From Membranipora membranacea (Eukaryota; Bryozoa; Gymnolaemata; Cheilostomatida; Membraniporidae): a stretch of DNA of 64,000 nt. A program made the translations under genes and the position numbers. The DNA lies in contig OU612068.1 in the NCBI GenBank assembly GCA_914767715.1, forward strand, positions 2,234,001 to 2,298,000, read 5' to 3'. The stretch's first letter is position 1; each line of letters starts with the position of its first letter. The notes below the pieces were generated by a model. It saw nothing but the letters and a program-made list of their open reading frames with translations, was not told the DNA's origin and did no database searches. Positions 1 to 12,500 of the stretch are shown here, one piece after another.

Positions 1-177
1 AGACCATCAAAAGGTACACTTTGTTTAACACTCATAGATTAAAAGGAGGAAGGTTTCCTGGACTTGTGAACACCAATATCCCTTGTCATCTGAATTATAG
101 GTGCACTGTTATGAGAAGGAATTGCCTTTCACTGAAAAGTTCCTATCTGCTCACCTTACTCCTTTTTTTTATTTTAG

Positions 178-3100
178 CTCAATAAAGAAATGCCCAAAAA
201 CTACAAGTATTCAAGAAGTTCAGAGTGGTGGACAGCTTTACAACAGAAGATGGAACTTAACAGACAAGTTGTATCTCAAAGCATCAATAGCACATCTCTA
301 CCGATGAATTTCTATTGCGCATTTGACGTGGTATGTAAAAGTGAAAATAATTATTTAAAATTGCAACTAGTCCAACTGTAGAATACAAATTGTGTTTGTT
401 AGTATCATGGGTTTTATCCAAACTAGAATGTACATCTGCAGTGATGATCACTTAAATCCCATTCAAAGACCCCACAAAATTTGAACCATTCATTCTACTA
501 AATCCCATGAATTAAAGTTCTCAATAATTTCTTCATTGATGAGGCTGATAATCCTTATTGTTGAATTTCAGATTAACAAATTGCTACCAAAGAATACAGT
601 GATTGTGAGTGAGGGAGCCTCTACTATGGATATTGGCAGGTCTATGATGTCAAACTATTTACCAAGGCATAGGTGAGCTGAGGTCGTCATGTCACGTGGT
701 CAATATTATATTAAAATATTTTTAATTTCGAGTTGTCCTACCATGAGAAAACTAACAGAAGACAACTCTTCTAAGGGTTGTGATTGTCTTAACCTTTGAA
801 ATTTTGACCTAATTGAATGTTGAAACTCATATATTATCTTAATTTAGAGATTAGAATTTCTTGAAGGCTTACATGAACCGAAAGAATAAATATCTGTAAT
901 TTAATTCTTTCTTTCAATAACATCAACTATAGCTCCATATTTCAGGTTAGATGCCGGCTCGTTTGGTACTATGGGTGTTGGACCTGGGTTTGCCATAGCA
1001 GCAGCTCTATACTGTAGAGACTATAAGCCTGAGGAGAAGGTGGTCTGTGTGGAGGGAGACAGCGCCATCGGCTTCTCCGGTATGGAGATGGAGACAGCAC
1101 TCAGGTAAGCTCAACAAAATCAAAGTCTAATAATAATGCATAATATCACGTCATTGATACCTTATATTTTTATGTATACCCGGTAAACAATTGTTGTTTC
1201 ATCGCTATCCTGAGGTTAGTTACCTTCTTTTTGTGAAATGTAGGAATAATTATGTTGATGAAGACTTGGTTATACACATGCGTGTTACTGAGCTAGCCAT
1301 TCAGTGAAGGAGAGATAGCTTTCAATTCCTTTACTCTTGGTCAAAATTAACCTCATTTCATACAGACTGTATCTAATATCAATTTATCTGTTGCAGGTAC
1401 AAGCTACCGATAGTATTCATTGTGATGAATAACAATGGTATCGGGTTTGGTACAGACGCAGAGTCATTCTATGCGATGAGTGATAACTCCGATCCAGCTA
1501 TGACGTTAGTTCAGTACACAGTGTGTCCTAGTATTACACAAATACATATTATCTTATACTTATTGTACAGAAATTTTGCATTGACCTGCACACCAATGAC
1601 TCAGCACTTATTCCTCACTAGTGTAACCCCTCATCATTGTACAGAAATTAGGTGCTTCTCAAGGATGAGATCTCTCTTTTTTTTCATCAACTTCAACTCG
1701 TTTATGGACACCAATGAATAAATCCTTCAATCTGTAATCATAGGCAACTGACTATTACAGCCACTTGATTTTTATGTGATGATGATGATGTGCAATATTT
1801 GTTGAATGGAATAAACGCTAAGTCATTTATTTACGGGGCAAAATAGAAGGTCAATACATTTTTTGATGCCAAAGTATTCTTCCGCATATGACATTTGTCG
1901 GCGCAGTTGCAGGACATCCCTTAATTAATTATCAACATATTATAGTTTGTCAAGTGAACATCTTATAACAAAATGTTTAAATATTAGAATACAATGTTAC
2001 GTTGTGGAAAGAAACAAAGGAAATGCCAAAATTCTAATTCTTTCCAAATTTCAATTTGTAGTTTACATCCCGCATTCCTCACCCCGGAGTGTCGATATGA
2101 TAAGATGATGTCTGCTCTGGACTGCCCCGGTTACCTGGTGAGGACTCCGTCTGAGGTACACTCTGCCCTGACTGACTGTCTCAAGCTGACAGACAAACCT
2201 TCACTTATTAATGTGGTTATAGATCCTATGTCTACCAGAAAGAAACAGGTGAGTCTGTCTTTGATGTTCAAAAGTTTTGAGCTCGTCCTAGTTATACAAT
2301 CCAGTGCAGGTCTAACCTACCCTGAAAAATACCTTTATACTTTTGACTTAATAATAATGTTGGCAGCCTCCCTGGCTGCGCAGCAGCGTAATAACCAATT
2401 TTGTCAAAATACCGAAACAGACCAAAAGGGACAGAAGTGATTTATTGAGATGTTCATCAATACAGGGGTGGCTTCATGCTGCTGGGGCCGACCAGTGCTT
2501 GACTCATAGTTTATTGCTGAAGACCTGTGTGTTGTGCTGTGGTATGCACACTACTGCATTTTGTAACTTGAATCTACGGTTTAAACCCACAAGACCTCGC
2601 TGTCATGATCAGGCATAAGTCAGCAATCCGTCGTCTGAATAATAACTTCCTACATCATCTGGTGCTGAACCTAGGGTCTACTCACAGGCAAGACAGCAGG
2701 GAGCATATTTATCTGTTTACGGGATGAATCACACTGCCTGCATATCGATTCTTATATATGAGAATCAGTGCCACAAATAAGTCTAAATGACCTATCCACA
2801 TTTTGCTGTTGGAGGCTAACTTTCACCAGGGAGACTTTTATCCAATTGGTGGTTTTCAGGATTTCAGTTTGGGAACTCAGCGCCCTTGAATAAATTCAGT
2901 CACTACAGTGCAAAAATATCCAAGTTGAAGTGATTGGTGAATTATGGCCATTTATTGAGCCTCGAGTTCCGGAGGCAGGTCATCTCATCACAATGATTTT
3001 GCAATGATATCTTATTGATGTTTATGTACGGACCACCTGGTAATGAGAGTAAGCCTTCCACACCCGCCTGTCAGGTACTTCAGGCTTGATTATGTTGGTT

Positions 3101-3393
3101 TAATACAAAGTCACAAACCAAATACAACATCTTGTAATTTTCTTATGGTGGCAAGAGTCCTCAGAACAAGGATGGTGCTAACCAAAGTACTTGAAGGGCG
3201 ACGATGAGAATCTTTCACTTTAAATTGTCGTCATGTTAAATAAAATAACAGTGCTGTCAAGCTGTACTTTCAGTCTATCATTTGAGAAAGATAGCACTTT
3301 TGAGGTCATGGAAAACTGTTCCACTTCATTTAGTAAAGCGTTTTATTCTATTATTCACAGGACTTTGAGTGGTTGACAAGATCAAAGATGTGA
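178..3393 (+). CDS. HACL1: 2-hydroxyacyl-CoA lyase, C-terminal part (5' end outside window)
   Basis: Six exons are visible: 178-330, 572-672, 946-1104, 1397-1504, 2062-2248 and 3361-3393. All junctions are GT-AG and in frame (one donor is the weaker GTTAGT at 1505). The enzyme is a thiamine-diphosphate- and Mg-dependent lyase that cleaves 2-hydroxyacyl-CoA in peroxisomal alpha-oxidation. The visible part is the cofactor-binding C-terminal domain. It shows [14 protein letters not shown], then [19 protein letters not shown], and the ThDP motif GDSAIGFSG followed about 20 residues later by NNNGIGFG. The order and spacing match my memory of human HACL1 closely. The protein ends [10 protein letters not shown]; the final SKM is a peroxisome import tripeptide (PTS1). 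The upstream exons must lie before position 1. The gene converges tail-to-tail on the receptor array. No defect is seen. Confidence 0.95.
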
Positions 3394-4893
3394 GAAGAGA
3401 AGAGGTTTATGATGTATTTACAGGAGTCCACTGTTCTACAAGCCCTGCTGTATAATGTGCCAACTACCTTACAGAATGGAAACACACACACTTTTACATT
3501 TCATCGAAAAACAATTAATCCCCAAATGTGTTAGCATTGAAAAAATTACTAAAAGTAGGTGATCAGACGAATTTTTAATTAAAAAATATTCCAACTTCAC
3601 TATAATTATGAACTCCAAATTCCATTTTAATTGTTCCGCCTGCATGATATCAATTTGTTTTTTACTGAGATTCATTTTCATCAATTTTTTGTCCTCTGAC
3701 TTTTACAACTTTTTTACTAGTGAGTTCTAGTTCTATTTTCCTCACAATCAGACAGGTGACATGTTTGTCGTTATTTTCTGCCATTTTGGAGAAGATTGTA
3801 TTCATGCAAACAGGCTTATGAAGAAAATGGATAATATCCTTGTATTTAAATGATTGACAAGGAATTAAATTGACCAATATATTATATTCATTATAAAATA
3901 CGACTATAATTTATGACCATGTTTATTGTGTCCAATATGAAAACCTACTGAGTAATGCTATAGTCATTTATCAGGTCAGCGTACCGATACTTAGCAATGG
4001 GAGGGAGACATGTTTATGGACATATAGAGTGCTGTCTGTCCATGATAGGAAGGGTCAAGATCTGGTACAAAAACCATAAATAAATGTGACAGGAAAAATC
4101 TTCTCTGACATCTTACAGCTTGAATCATTTCTCGAGTTGTGTCATAATGAGCTCTGGGGTTTGATTGAACCCATAGTTATAGTCGTGTTATAAGCCCAAT
4201 GCTCTAGCTTGTCTTGGGTAAGACAACTCTATCTCTTAACGCTGTTTTCTAGGAGATATATTATTTTGAATCAACTCTATCTAGACTCTAGCCTAATGCA
4301 AAGATTCACTATTGGGATGAAAATTTTAAAAGTACAGCAGTGATAACAAAGTACACTAAAATGATCAGTGTCTGATGCCATTGCATTGACATATTATTTA
4401 AGCTGAAGTTCTGCAAGAGACTTTAGACCCGATTTCTAAGGTTTCTGGTTTCGATCTACAACCTTAAAGCAGACGGATTTATTACTTTCTAAGTACGTAA
4501 ATAAATGGCATTTATGATGTACCCATGCACTATATGTCATTGGTATGTAATTGTGCATCCATGCCGTCCATTGTTTTCAGTGGGGTTGTTATTACCACAA
4601 TACAAAAATGAGGTGCAACTAATGCCTCTGGTCTTCTTTCTTTACCAAGCTAGTAGTCTGCTAGTGCATGAGAGCAACTTACAAGAACTTCAATGAAAAG
4701 GAAAATAGTGAAAAAAATCATGGCTATGTATACCTAGTATATTTGTCTTATTCCTCCTTATGTCCTGCCCTTGTTTTGAGTTTCTGCTAGCTCACTGTCA
4801 TTGCCACAAATAATGATGGTTTAGAAGAGGTTACTATGTTCCTAAGGGGTGTATATTTGCCGATGTTGGGTGACATGTTTGTACGGCTGAGTC
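3394..4893. other. convergent intergenic interval
   Basis: This is the space between the HACL1 stop and the stop of the first receptor gene, so it should hold two converging 3' UTRs. AATAAA occurs on the plus strand at 4079-4084 and 4500-4505, and its complement (TTTATT) near 4475 could serve the receptor gene. No coding exon, RNA gene or clear repeat was recognised. Confidence 0.5.
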
Positions 4894-7800
4894 TCATCCT
4901 GCCAGCTCCAGAGGTTTCCTATCATCATAGAGTGTAGGGGCTTGCAGTATGATACCAAACGTCCCTACAACACAAGCTGTGGTGAATATCCACAAAAATA
5001 GCCTGTCGATCACCATAGCTACATACTTCCAATCTTCCTTGATCTGAAAAATTGGCAAAGAAATAGTTATGACTATACATCATTAATAGATTTTATTTAT
5101 TTTGGGTCAAAATTGAGGCAAAACAGGAACGTAAACACAATAAATTTTCTATATTTTCACAATTGATTGACTGTCAATGTAAAGATAATCGAATAATCTA
5201 ATTGTTTCTGTTAACCAGGACAATGTCAACCTGAAAATTCATGTCTTGTCCTTCTAATGCAAAATAAATTAGTCTTAAACAGGGACTACAGCAGAATAAA
5301 ATGGTCGATAGAAACAATCATGATCTTGCGTCTTAAAAGGTCAACTGTTTTGCTCAGTATTTGTGGTTGGCAATCATCCTTTGATTTTCTTAAAAAATTG
5401 TTAATGGTTCCATTTAAAAAACTAGATCAGTTGGCGTTCATCATGTGTACTATGTAAATATTAGGAGTATGTTCAGCAATTATCTAACCTAGCTACAATA
5501 TAATATGTCTGAATTTACCTGGATGAGTTTATCATCAGTTCTCAGGTGATCTGCTATGAACTGAACTCCCTCCATGGCTCTCTCAATCATTGGGTGATGC
5601 TGAGTCTCCTCCAGATCGGCCATGACTGCAAAAATGTAGGCACATTCATTATTCAATAATATACGATACAATAAAAAACGTCTCATTGTGACTATACAAG
5701 GTGAGTTTGTTAATGATTCTCACTCATATCCAAAACTTCTCGGCCTATTAGCTAAGATCAAAGTGTCACTGCCAATGGCTGATTAGTGCCTGTTTCAGTT
5801 TCTGGCAGCTTGCTGCTCACTTACGATTAGGAGGTCCACCATGGCCTCACCTCTAAGATGCATTCTAGTTTTCTTGGATGTTTCACACTCTCATTACGAG
5901 GACTTCGGGCAACTTGCGTCCCTCTTTAGGGGCAGCCCACCCTCTGTTTTGTCATAAACAGGGCTCATATCCAAAACAATCATACGATATTGCAAGTCAT
6001 GTACTTGGAGAAAACAACGACTATATATTATCTTTAGAGAAAATATATTGTGCGGAGTTATGTTATGATGAACAAACTATAATGTGTCATGTTGCTAATC
6101 CATAGATACCTGATTTAGGCGAGTTGTTGAAGAGGAACCCTTTCACAGATTTTTCTTGTGCTGGCAACATTCCATCTCTGCGACTGAAATCATTGAGACA
6201 GAATTTTATTATTCCTTTTAATCACTGTCAAAGTGTTCAGTGAATGGGACATACAATATCATTGCGTCGTTGCTCAAAACCATTGTGACAATTGGGATCC
6301 TGTATCATTGTATCTATTGTACTGTTAACTGCAAGTCCGTTATATTTTAGATTCTACATCATAAAACTGATATATAGAAAGAGGCAATCTATTGCCGAGG
6401 GAAATTATTTTGAGGTAATATCGATAATTCATTGGCAGCATAGATTGTAAATCTGCCAATAAATTAAGTTGAACGAAACTTACTTCATCCTGTTGCCTTG
6501 TTGTCCTCCGGAGTTGCCCAATCCTGGATTTACTTTCATTAGCATCTGCTCATGTGAGAACTTAGGTCTCTTCATCATCAGTAACCGAGGTAGTATGTGC
6601 AGGAAGACCTTCCTTACCCAGGGTGCCATAGCATGAGTCGTCGGGCCTCGATAGTGAACATTCAGGACTAACACGGTGATCACGATAGACAGCGTCACTA
6701 ATATCATAGTAAACAGTAGATACTTCCCGATCAGCGGCACGACGAGAGAAGTAGGGGGAATCAGATCACTGAGCAGTAAGAAGAACACAGTCAGAGAGAG
6801 TAAGATAGAGATACACAGAGATATCTTCTCTCCACTATCCGAGGGGAGATAAAATACTAGTACTGTGAGGAAAGAGATGGCTACACAAGGTATGATGAGA
6901 TTGATCGTGTAGAATAGAGTCTTCCTTCTGATGGTGATATCGAATGTGACATCAGGATAAGATTCAGGACAGCAGGGGTAGTAGACCTCGTTACGTCTCG
7001 CTGGTACTGACATCACATCCCAGACAAATGATCGGTAGTAGTCATCCATGTATATGGCTATCGGAATGGTCACTTCTCCAATTTCATCCTCGGGTTGTTT
7101 TATGTGCTTCAAATCCACCTAAATTATGTAGGAGTTTGAGTTGTGGGTCTATGCAAAAAAGGAATATAACTCCCGTAGTGTAAATACTAATGATAATAAA
7201 TGATTTATCAAATGATTGAGAATCTCATACCCCCATTACAATGCCTTCTTATTACCATAACTGATACACTCTTTATTCCACTACATATAATATTGATTCA
7301 GTGGTAACTTTTTGATGAAAGAGAAGGTGAGCTGCTGCCATTTTCAACGTCCATGAACATATAAAGTGATAATAATAATGTATCTTATTTTATACATATG
7401 TGTTGGCTGTGAATACCATATTTCATTCATACCTGAAATCCATCATAGGTCCATGATCCAAACTTCATAGAGCAAGTCTGTTCATCAAATGGAAAGAATT
7501 CTACATCTATAGTGCATGAGGACTTATAAATAGCTGGTGGTTCCCAGACTACTCTACCCGAAAAGTGTACTGTAGCTTTAGTCATCAGGGTGACTTGGTA
7601 GTTTCCATCAGCACTACAATAAAAGCAGGCAGCAATTGTTAGGTTACAGTTGCGATCTATTCCGGCTGGGTTTGTGGGGTCATGCTGTATTGTATTCAAT
7701 ATGGGTTACTCACAATATCTAATGGTCAACACTAGCAAACAAAAAAGCCTTTTTCTTGCACTATCAAGGTTTTCTTTGAGAAAGTATGCACAACAATCAC

Positions 7801-8865
7801 TAAAACCACCAATCCAAACAAAGTTATGTTAGCCTCTTACAACCATGGCTGCTTCAAATATGAATGTCGATTGTTGCTGTTCGAGGCAAGAGGAGAGAAT
7901 TTTTGATAGAGTTATAAATCGGAACTTCCTCAGCTGCTTTGTCCAATGAATATCTCACTTGTTATAGAGTACGATATCAGGTAACCATATCTTCTCTGAG
8001 GGAACGTACAGCACCTTCACACCACCGTAATCACTAGGCTCCCATTTCAGCTCATAATCCAGCCATTCCTATCAAATGTAAGTGGAAGGTCTCATCATCA
8101 ATCTACGGCTTATCTCAAATTGGATCGGATCAGATATTGTGAAGAATGGCTACCAAAGTGGTATAGAACTGGAAAATTCATCAAAGTTAGAACAAAGCTC
8201 GGATTGTGTTTTCTAACATTACAGACATTAGGGCATAGGAAGAACATATCAACAATGCACCTACCTGTATTAGCCATACATTGGTGGTCATAATCTGATT
8301 CTTCTCATCCTACAAAGAAAGAGGCAGTTAGATTTATGAACACTGATATCACCAGTCCTATATCAATTATCAAGAAAAATGAGATTTATTCGAATATGAA
8401 TAAGGAAACAAAGTTTCTTGCTTTGCAATTTTTTTTCACGTGAGATTGATATGATAAGAATAAACTCACAATGTCAATGAGCTGGGATAGTTTGAGTCCG
8501 ACTTTCACAGTTAGAATATCTGAGTTGTTTACCACCGGTCTGATCAGTTTGTTATATCCACTTTTTCTAAGCAGATCATTGTATAGCATCTTAGCGTTGG
8601 GATTCGCCTCCACATGATGATTTTGTATGTAAAGCAGCGAGAGAAAGCAAATGGCTAAAGGAAAAAAGGAGATTACAAACAGAAAGTTATCGTCAGCATA
8701 TGAAGTTCTCCAAAGACAGATAGAATAGTGTGCAAATGCAAAAAGCGATTTTGCCCGGTCAATATATCCACATCAGTACATAAATATGCAAAATTCTCAC
8801 ACAACTTGATGTTCTAAATACTTCAAAGCCATCTTTGACTTACCCAAAAAGATGTGAATATCCAT
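4894..8865 (-). CDS. nicotinic acetylcholine receptor alpha subunit 1 (insect alpha1-like)
   Basis: Nine exons, read on the minus strand: 8865-8844 (ATG), 8654-8470, 8309-8265, 8068-7959, 7613-7433, 7118-6484, 6177-6110, 5625-5519 and 5043-4894 (TGA). They total 1503 nt, or 500 residues, with every phase consistent. The signal peptide is split over exons 1-2 (MDIHIFL then [11 protein letters not shown]). The extracellular domain has loop [14 protein letters not shown], the Cys-loop [17 protein letters not shown], loop B GSWTYDG and the loop C vicinal cysteines YYPCCPES, which marks it as an alpha subunit. M1-M3 follow, with [20 protein letters not shown] in M2 (Glu at -1', Leu at 9'), so a cation channel is expected. 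M4 is preceded by [18 protein letters not shown]. The 68-nt exon 6177-6110 carries a variable piece of the M3-M4 loop. An intron splits GFQ/VDLKH, a site uninterrupted in all five other array members. This is an acetylcholine-gated plasma-membrane channel subunit by family; partners are unknown. Confidence 0.95.
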
Positions 8866-9546
8866 GATTAAAGCTGACCTTATCTTAGGTTGGCTTATGT
8901 AACCTATTGTAGATTTCTAGATATAATGAGCGACCTTGGTAACCTTCAAAGTTAAATCACCAGGGAATGTGAAATCACCAATTTGAGCCCAAAACAAGCT
9001 TATCAGTGAGTTAGAGCGATGGAGACATCTGACCTGATCTTATTAAAGCTTCTGCTCTTGTAAGGATGAGTTAAGTAGAGATGCTCTAAATTTGACAATC
9101 AATGAGGGGTTAGGGTGAATAATATCATATCTCTTATATTTATTAATATAGATCTTGTGTTATAAACTGAGATATCAATAATAGAAACTGCTCATAAATA
9201 TTGAATTCTGTCTAGCCTCGAGGGTTTGTATATCATAATGATCATTGATCTCTCTATCGTATATAGAGAGGAGACTAAGAATTGTCAAATACAAGTACAC
9301 AGTATTCCTGTAAACACATTCATATATAGTTCATACCAGTGTGTTAACCACATATCAAAAAATAAAAGAACAACGTATGTTGGATGGATTATGCTCATTC
9401 ATTTTAGACAATCCTCACTTTTCTAATCCTGGATTGTCCAATCCTGTACATTGGTTGGACAACTCCTTTATTTGTAGATGATACACAAATAATGTGTTCA
9501 GAACAGTCACAGCGGTAACTAAAACAAATAACATTCTACAAATAGT
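8866..9546. other. intergenic spacer between receptor genes 1 and 2
   Basis: About 680 bp separates the start codon of receptor gene 1 from the stop codon of gene 2, in the same orientation. It should contain the promoter of gene 1 and the 3' end of gene 2. No motif could be singled out with confidence. Confidence 0.4.
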
Positions 9547-12500
9547 TTATAATTCCAAAGGTCGGCTATCATCATAGAGTGATGGAGCTTGTAGGATAAT
9601 TCCGAAGGTTCCCACCACGCAAGCAGTTGTGAATATCCACAGAAACAACCTGTCGATCACCATAGCTACATACTTCCAATCTTCCTTGATCTACAAAAAA
9701 AAGCAGACAGTAAGGTCATTTGATAAATAACAACCCGATTACAATGACTGTCATTCAGATCTCAGTTTTGAATGTCTGGTCAAGTCAGAGAAATCTTCTT
9801 CAACGAGGTTAAAACCTGTCTTCAAAGGAACTGAGAAAAAACTAAACTTGGGTTTGTTTGAGCTCCATCACCTTAACTCACTGACAGCCTTGTGACTGAG
9901 AACACTGACCTGCTCCTCCCTGTCATCATCTTTGAGATGATCTGCTATGAACTTTACACCGTCCATTGCTCGTTCTATCTCTGGGTGGTACAACATTCTC
10001 TGCTGCTGTCTGGCCCACAATGCCTCTCTAGCACTCATACCATTTCCTGTCAGTCCACCTAACACAAAAATATGAACTGATTAGCTCGGACAACAACATA
10101 CAGTTTGCTACGTTTCAGAATCAAGTCAACTCAGGGAACAGAAATATAGACACAAATAATTTCCGAGCGCTACAAATAGATTAGCTAAATAAGATTACAA
10201 GCGGTGACTTATATCTAGATACTTGGCACTAAAAGTAACTTGTGTAATATGTATATGAGCCACATCAATAAATTCAGGATTAACAAGGGTCAAAGAAGTC
10301 AAACTTATTGCCCAAGATGGAGAGCAAGAACAAAGGCCTACATATACCTAGTTCAAGTGCTTTAACCTTGTCAAGGTTGCTGGTTGTGGCATTCTATTAT
10401 CAACTGCAGTGGGTTACAATGGAATGCCTCTACCAATAGCCAGGCAACATTTGAGCACTTTAACTAACAAATACCTGATGGAATATGATGTGTTCTTTGC
10501 TCGTGAATCAATGCTTCTATCTCACTGTTGTGTATGGTGGTGCTCCCTGGTCTGATAGAAAGATAATTATATCATAAATATCTTACAATTATAATTCATG
10601 TATAAGAATATATTTCGCTAAAGACCACTACCGATTTTGTTACAGTTGACAGCAATAGGCTAGGGATATGAACTGAGGCTACGCTTTGACTAATATCAAG
10701 TAATGTGAGATGGCAAGACACACTCACCTTAGTTTGTTCCCCTCAAATCCGTTTGCATGTCTCCTCATTGTCATTCTGGGTGGTAATTTGATGCCCTTCA
10801 CCATCTTTTCATGAGAGAGTGTAGGTCGCTTCATCATCAGCAGACGTGGGAGAATGTGCAGAAAGACCTTACGCACCCAGGGAGACATGACATGAGTGGT
10901 GGGAGATCGATAGTGTACGTTGAGCACCACAACAGTGATTATGATAGACAGAGTCACTAGTATCATAGTGAAGAGAAGATATTTACCAATGAGAGGGACC
11001 ACCAGAGAAGTTGGTGGAATCAAGTCACTCAGAAGAAGGAAGAACACAGTCAGAGAAAGCAAGATGGAAATACATAGAGTAATTTTTTCACCACTATCCG
11101 AAGGTAAGTAAAACACAAGCACAGTCAGAAAGGAAATTGCTACGCAGGGTATAATCAGGTTCACAGTATAGAAAAGAGTTTTTCTTCTGATTTTCACATG
11201 GAATGTAACGTCAGGGTAGGATTCAGGACAGCAGGGGTAGTACACTTCATTCCTTCGGGCTGGAACTTCCATCACCTCCCACACAAAGGATTGATAATAG
11301 TCAGCCATGTTTATTGCCATCGGAATATCGACTTCACCATCCACATCATCTGCCTGGTCTATATGCTTCAAGTCAACATGATATCCGTCATATGTCCATG
11401 AACTGAACTTCATAGAGCAGGTTTGCTCATCAAAAGGAAAGAATTCCACATCTATAGTACAGGAGCTCTTGTAGATTGCGGGTGGTTCCCACACAACTCT
11501 TCCTGTGTAATGAACTGTAGCTTTTGTCATCAGGGTAACCTGATAGTTTCCGTCAGCGCTACAAATATTACTCACATGAGAGGGTGTCACAAGAATACCT
11601 ATGTAATCAATGGGATAACATAAATGATGGAGTCTGATCAGGGAGTCCTTGGTTTGAATTTAGTAGGTAAAAAGTATTATGTGTTTTAACCCATTTCAAG
11701 ATTGCTTATGATTATAACAAAAAAGGTTGGCGGAAATTCTACATCTAGCAGGGTTAAGAGAAATGTTTGAACGCATTAGAAACACTGTTATCGTATTATT
11801 TGCAAAATTGATGAAAAAGCAATCAATAAAGGGAAAATTTAAAATGGAGTTGCCTCCTTTTTATCCATGGCACTATAACTCTTAGGCAGTAGGTGATACT
11901 CGAGACAAAGTTTGGGTAGCATAAACAATATGCGGTAATGTTTACAGGTATTTTTGTTAGGTATAATACTGTGCTGTGTGCTCGACGGGACTTCAGTTGT
12001 GGTGACAATTACGCTATGGATTACACCATAGTGCTGAAAAGTGCTCACTGCATAGTGTTCTGCTCGGACATTAGACCAGGAAGAAGACAGTGTACAGATA
12101 TTAGATATCTATAGTTAGATGTGATTGACATAGCAGAGCATTGAAAGACAAACATAAAGTCAGACTGACACTAGATGGAATGAGGCTGTGCTCTGTATCG
12201 GAAACGTTCTATCACTAAGAAGATCGCTAACATCTTACTAAATATGACTATTCTACAGGAACAAAGCAGGAAGATAAAGACTGGAGGATCCAGTCAATCA
12301 GAAATACATTGCATCAGGTTCTGAAAGATATTTGGCTATGGCTCTCGTTAGTGTCTTTAAACAGAAACAAGGGAGCACAAGGAAAATGATCATTATGAAA
12401 CCAAATTTCAGATGCAATTTCTTATTCCTAGATAATAAACGGAGAATTCAACAAATTGCAACAAAAGTACCTCAAACATGGACAAACATTCAAATTGGAG

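Noticed and set aside
1422-1721. 99-residue open frame on the plus strand
   Set aside because: Its first part is the HACL1 exon 1397-1504; the rest is read-through into the intron.
1994-2440. 148-residue open frame on the plus strand
   Set aside because: Only 2062-2248 is HACL1 exon; both ends are intron read-through.
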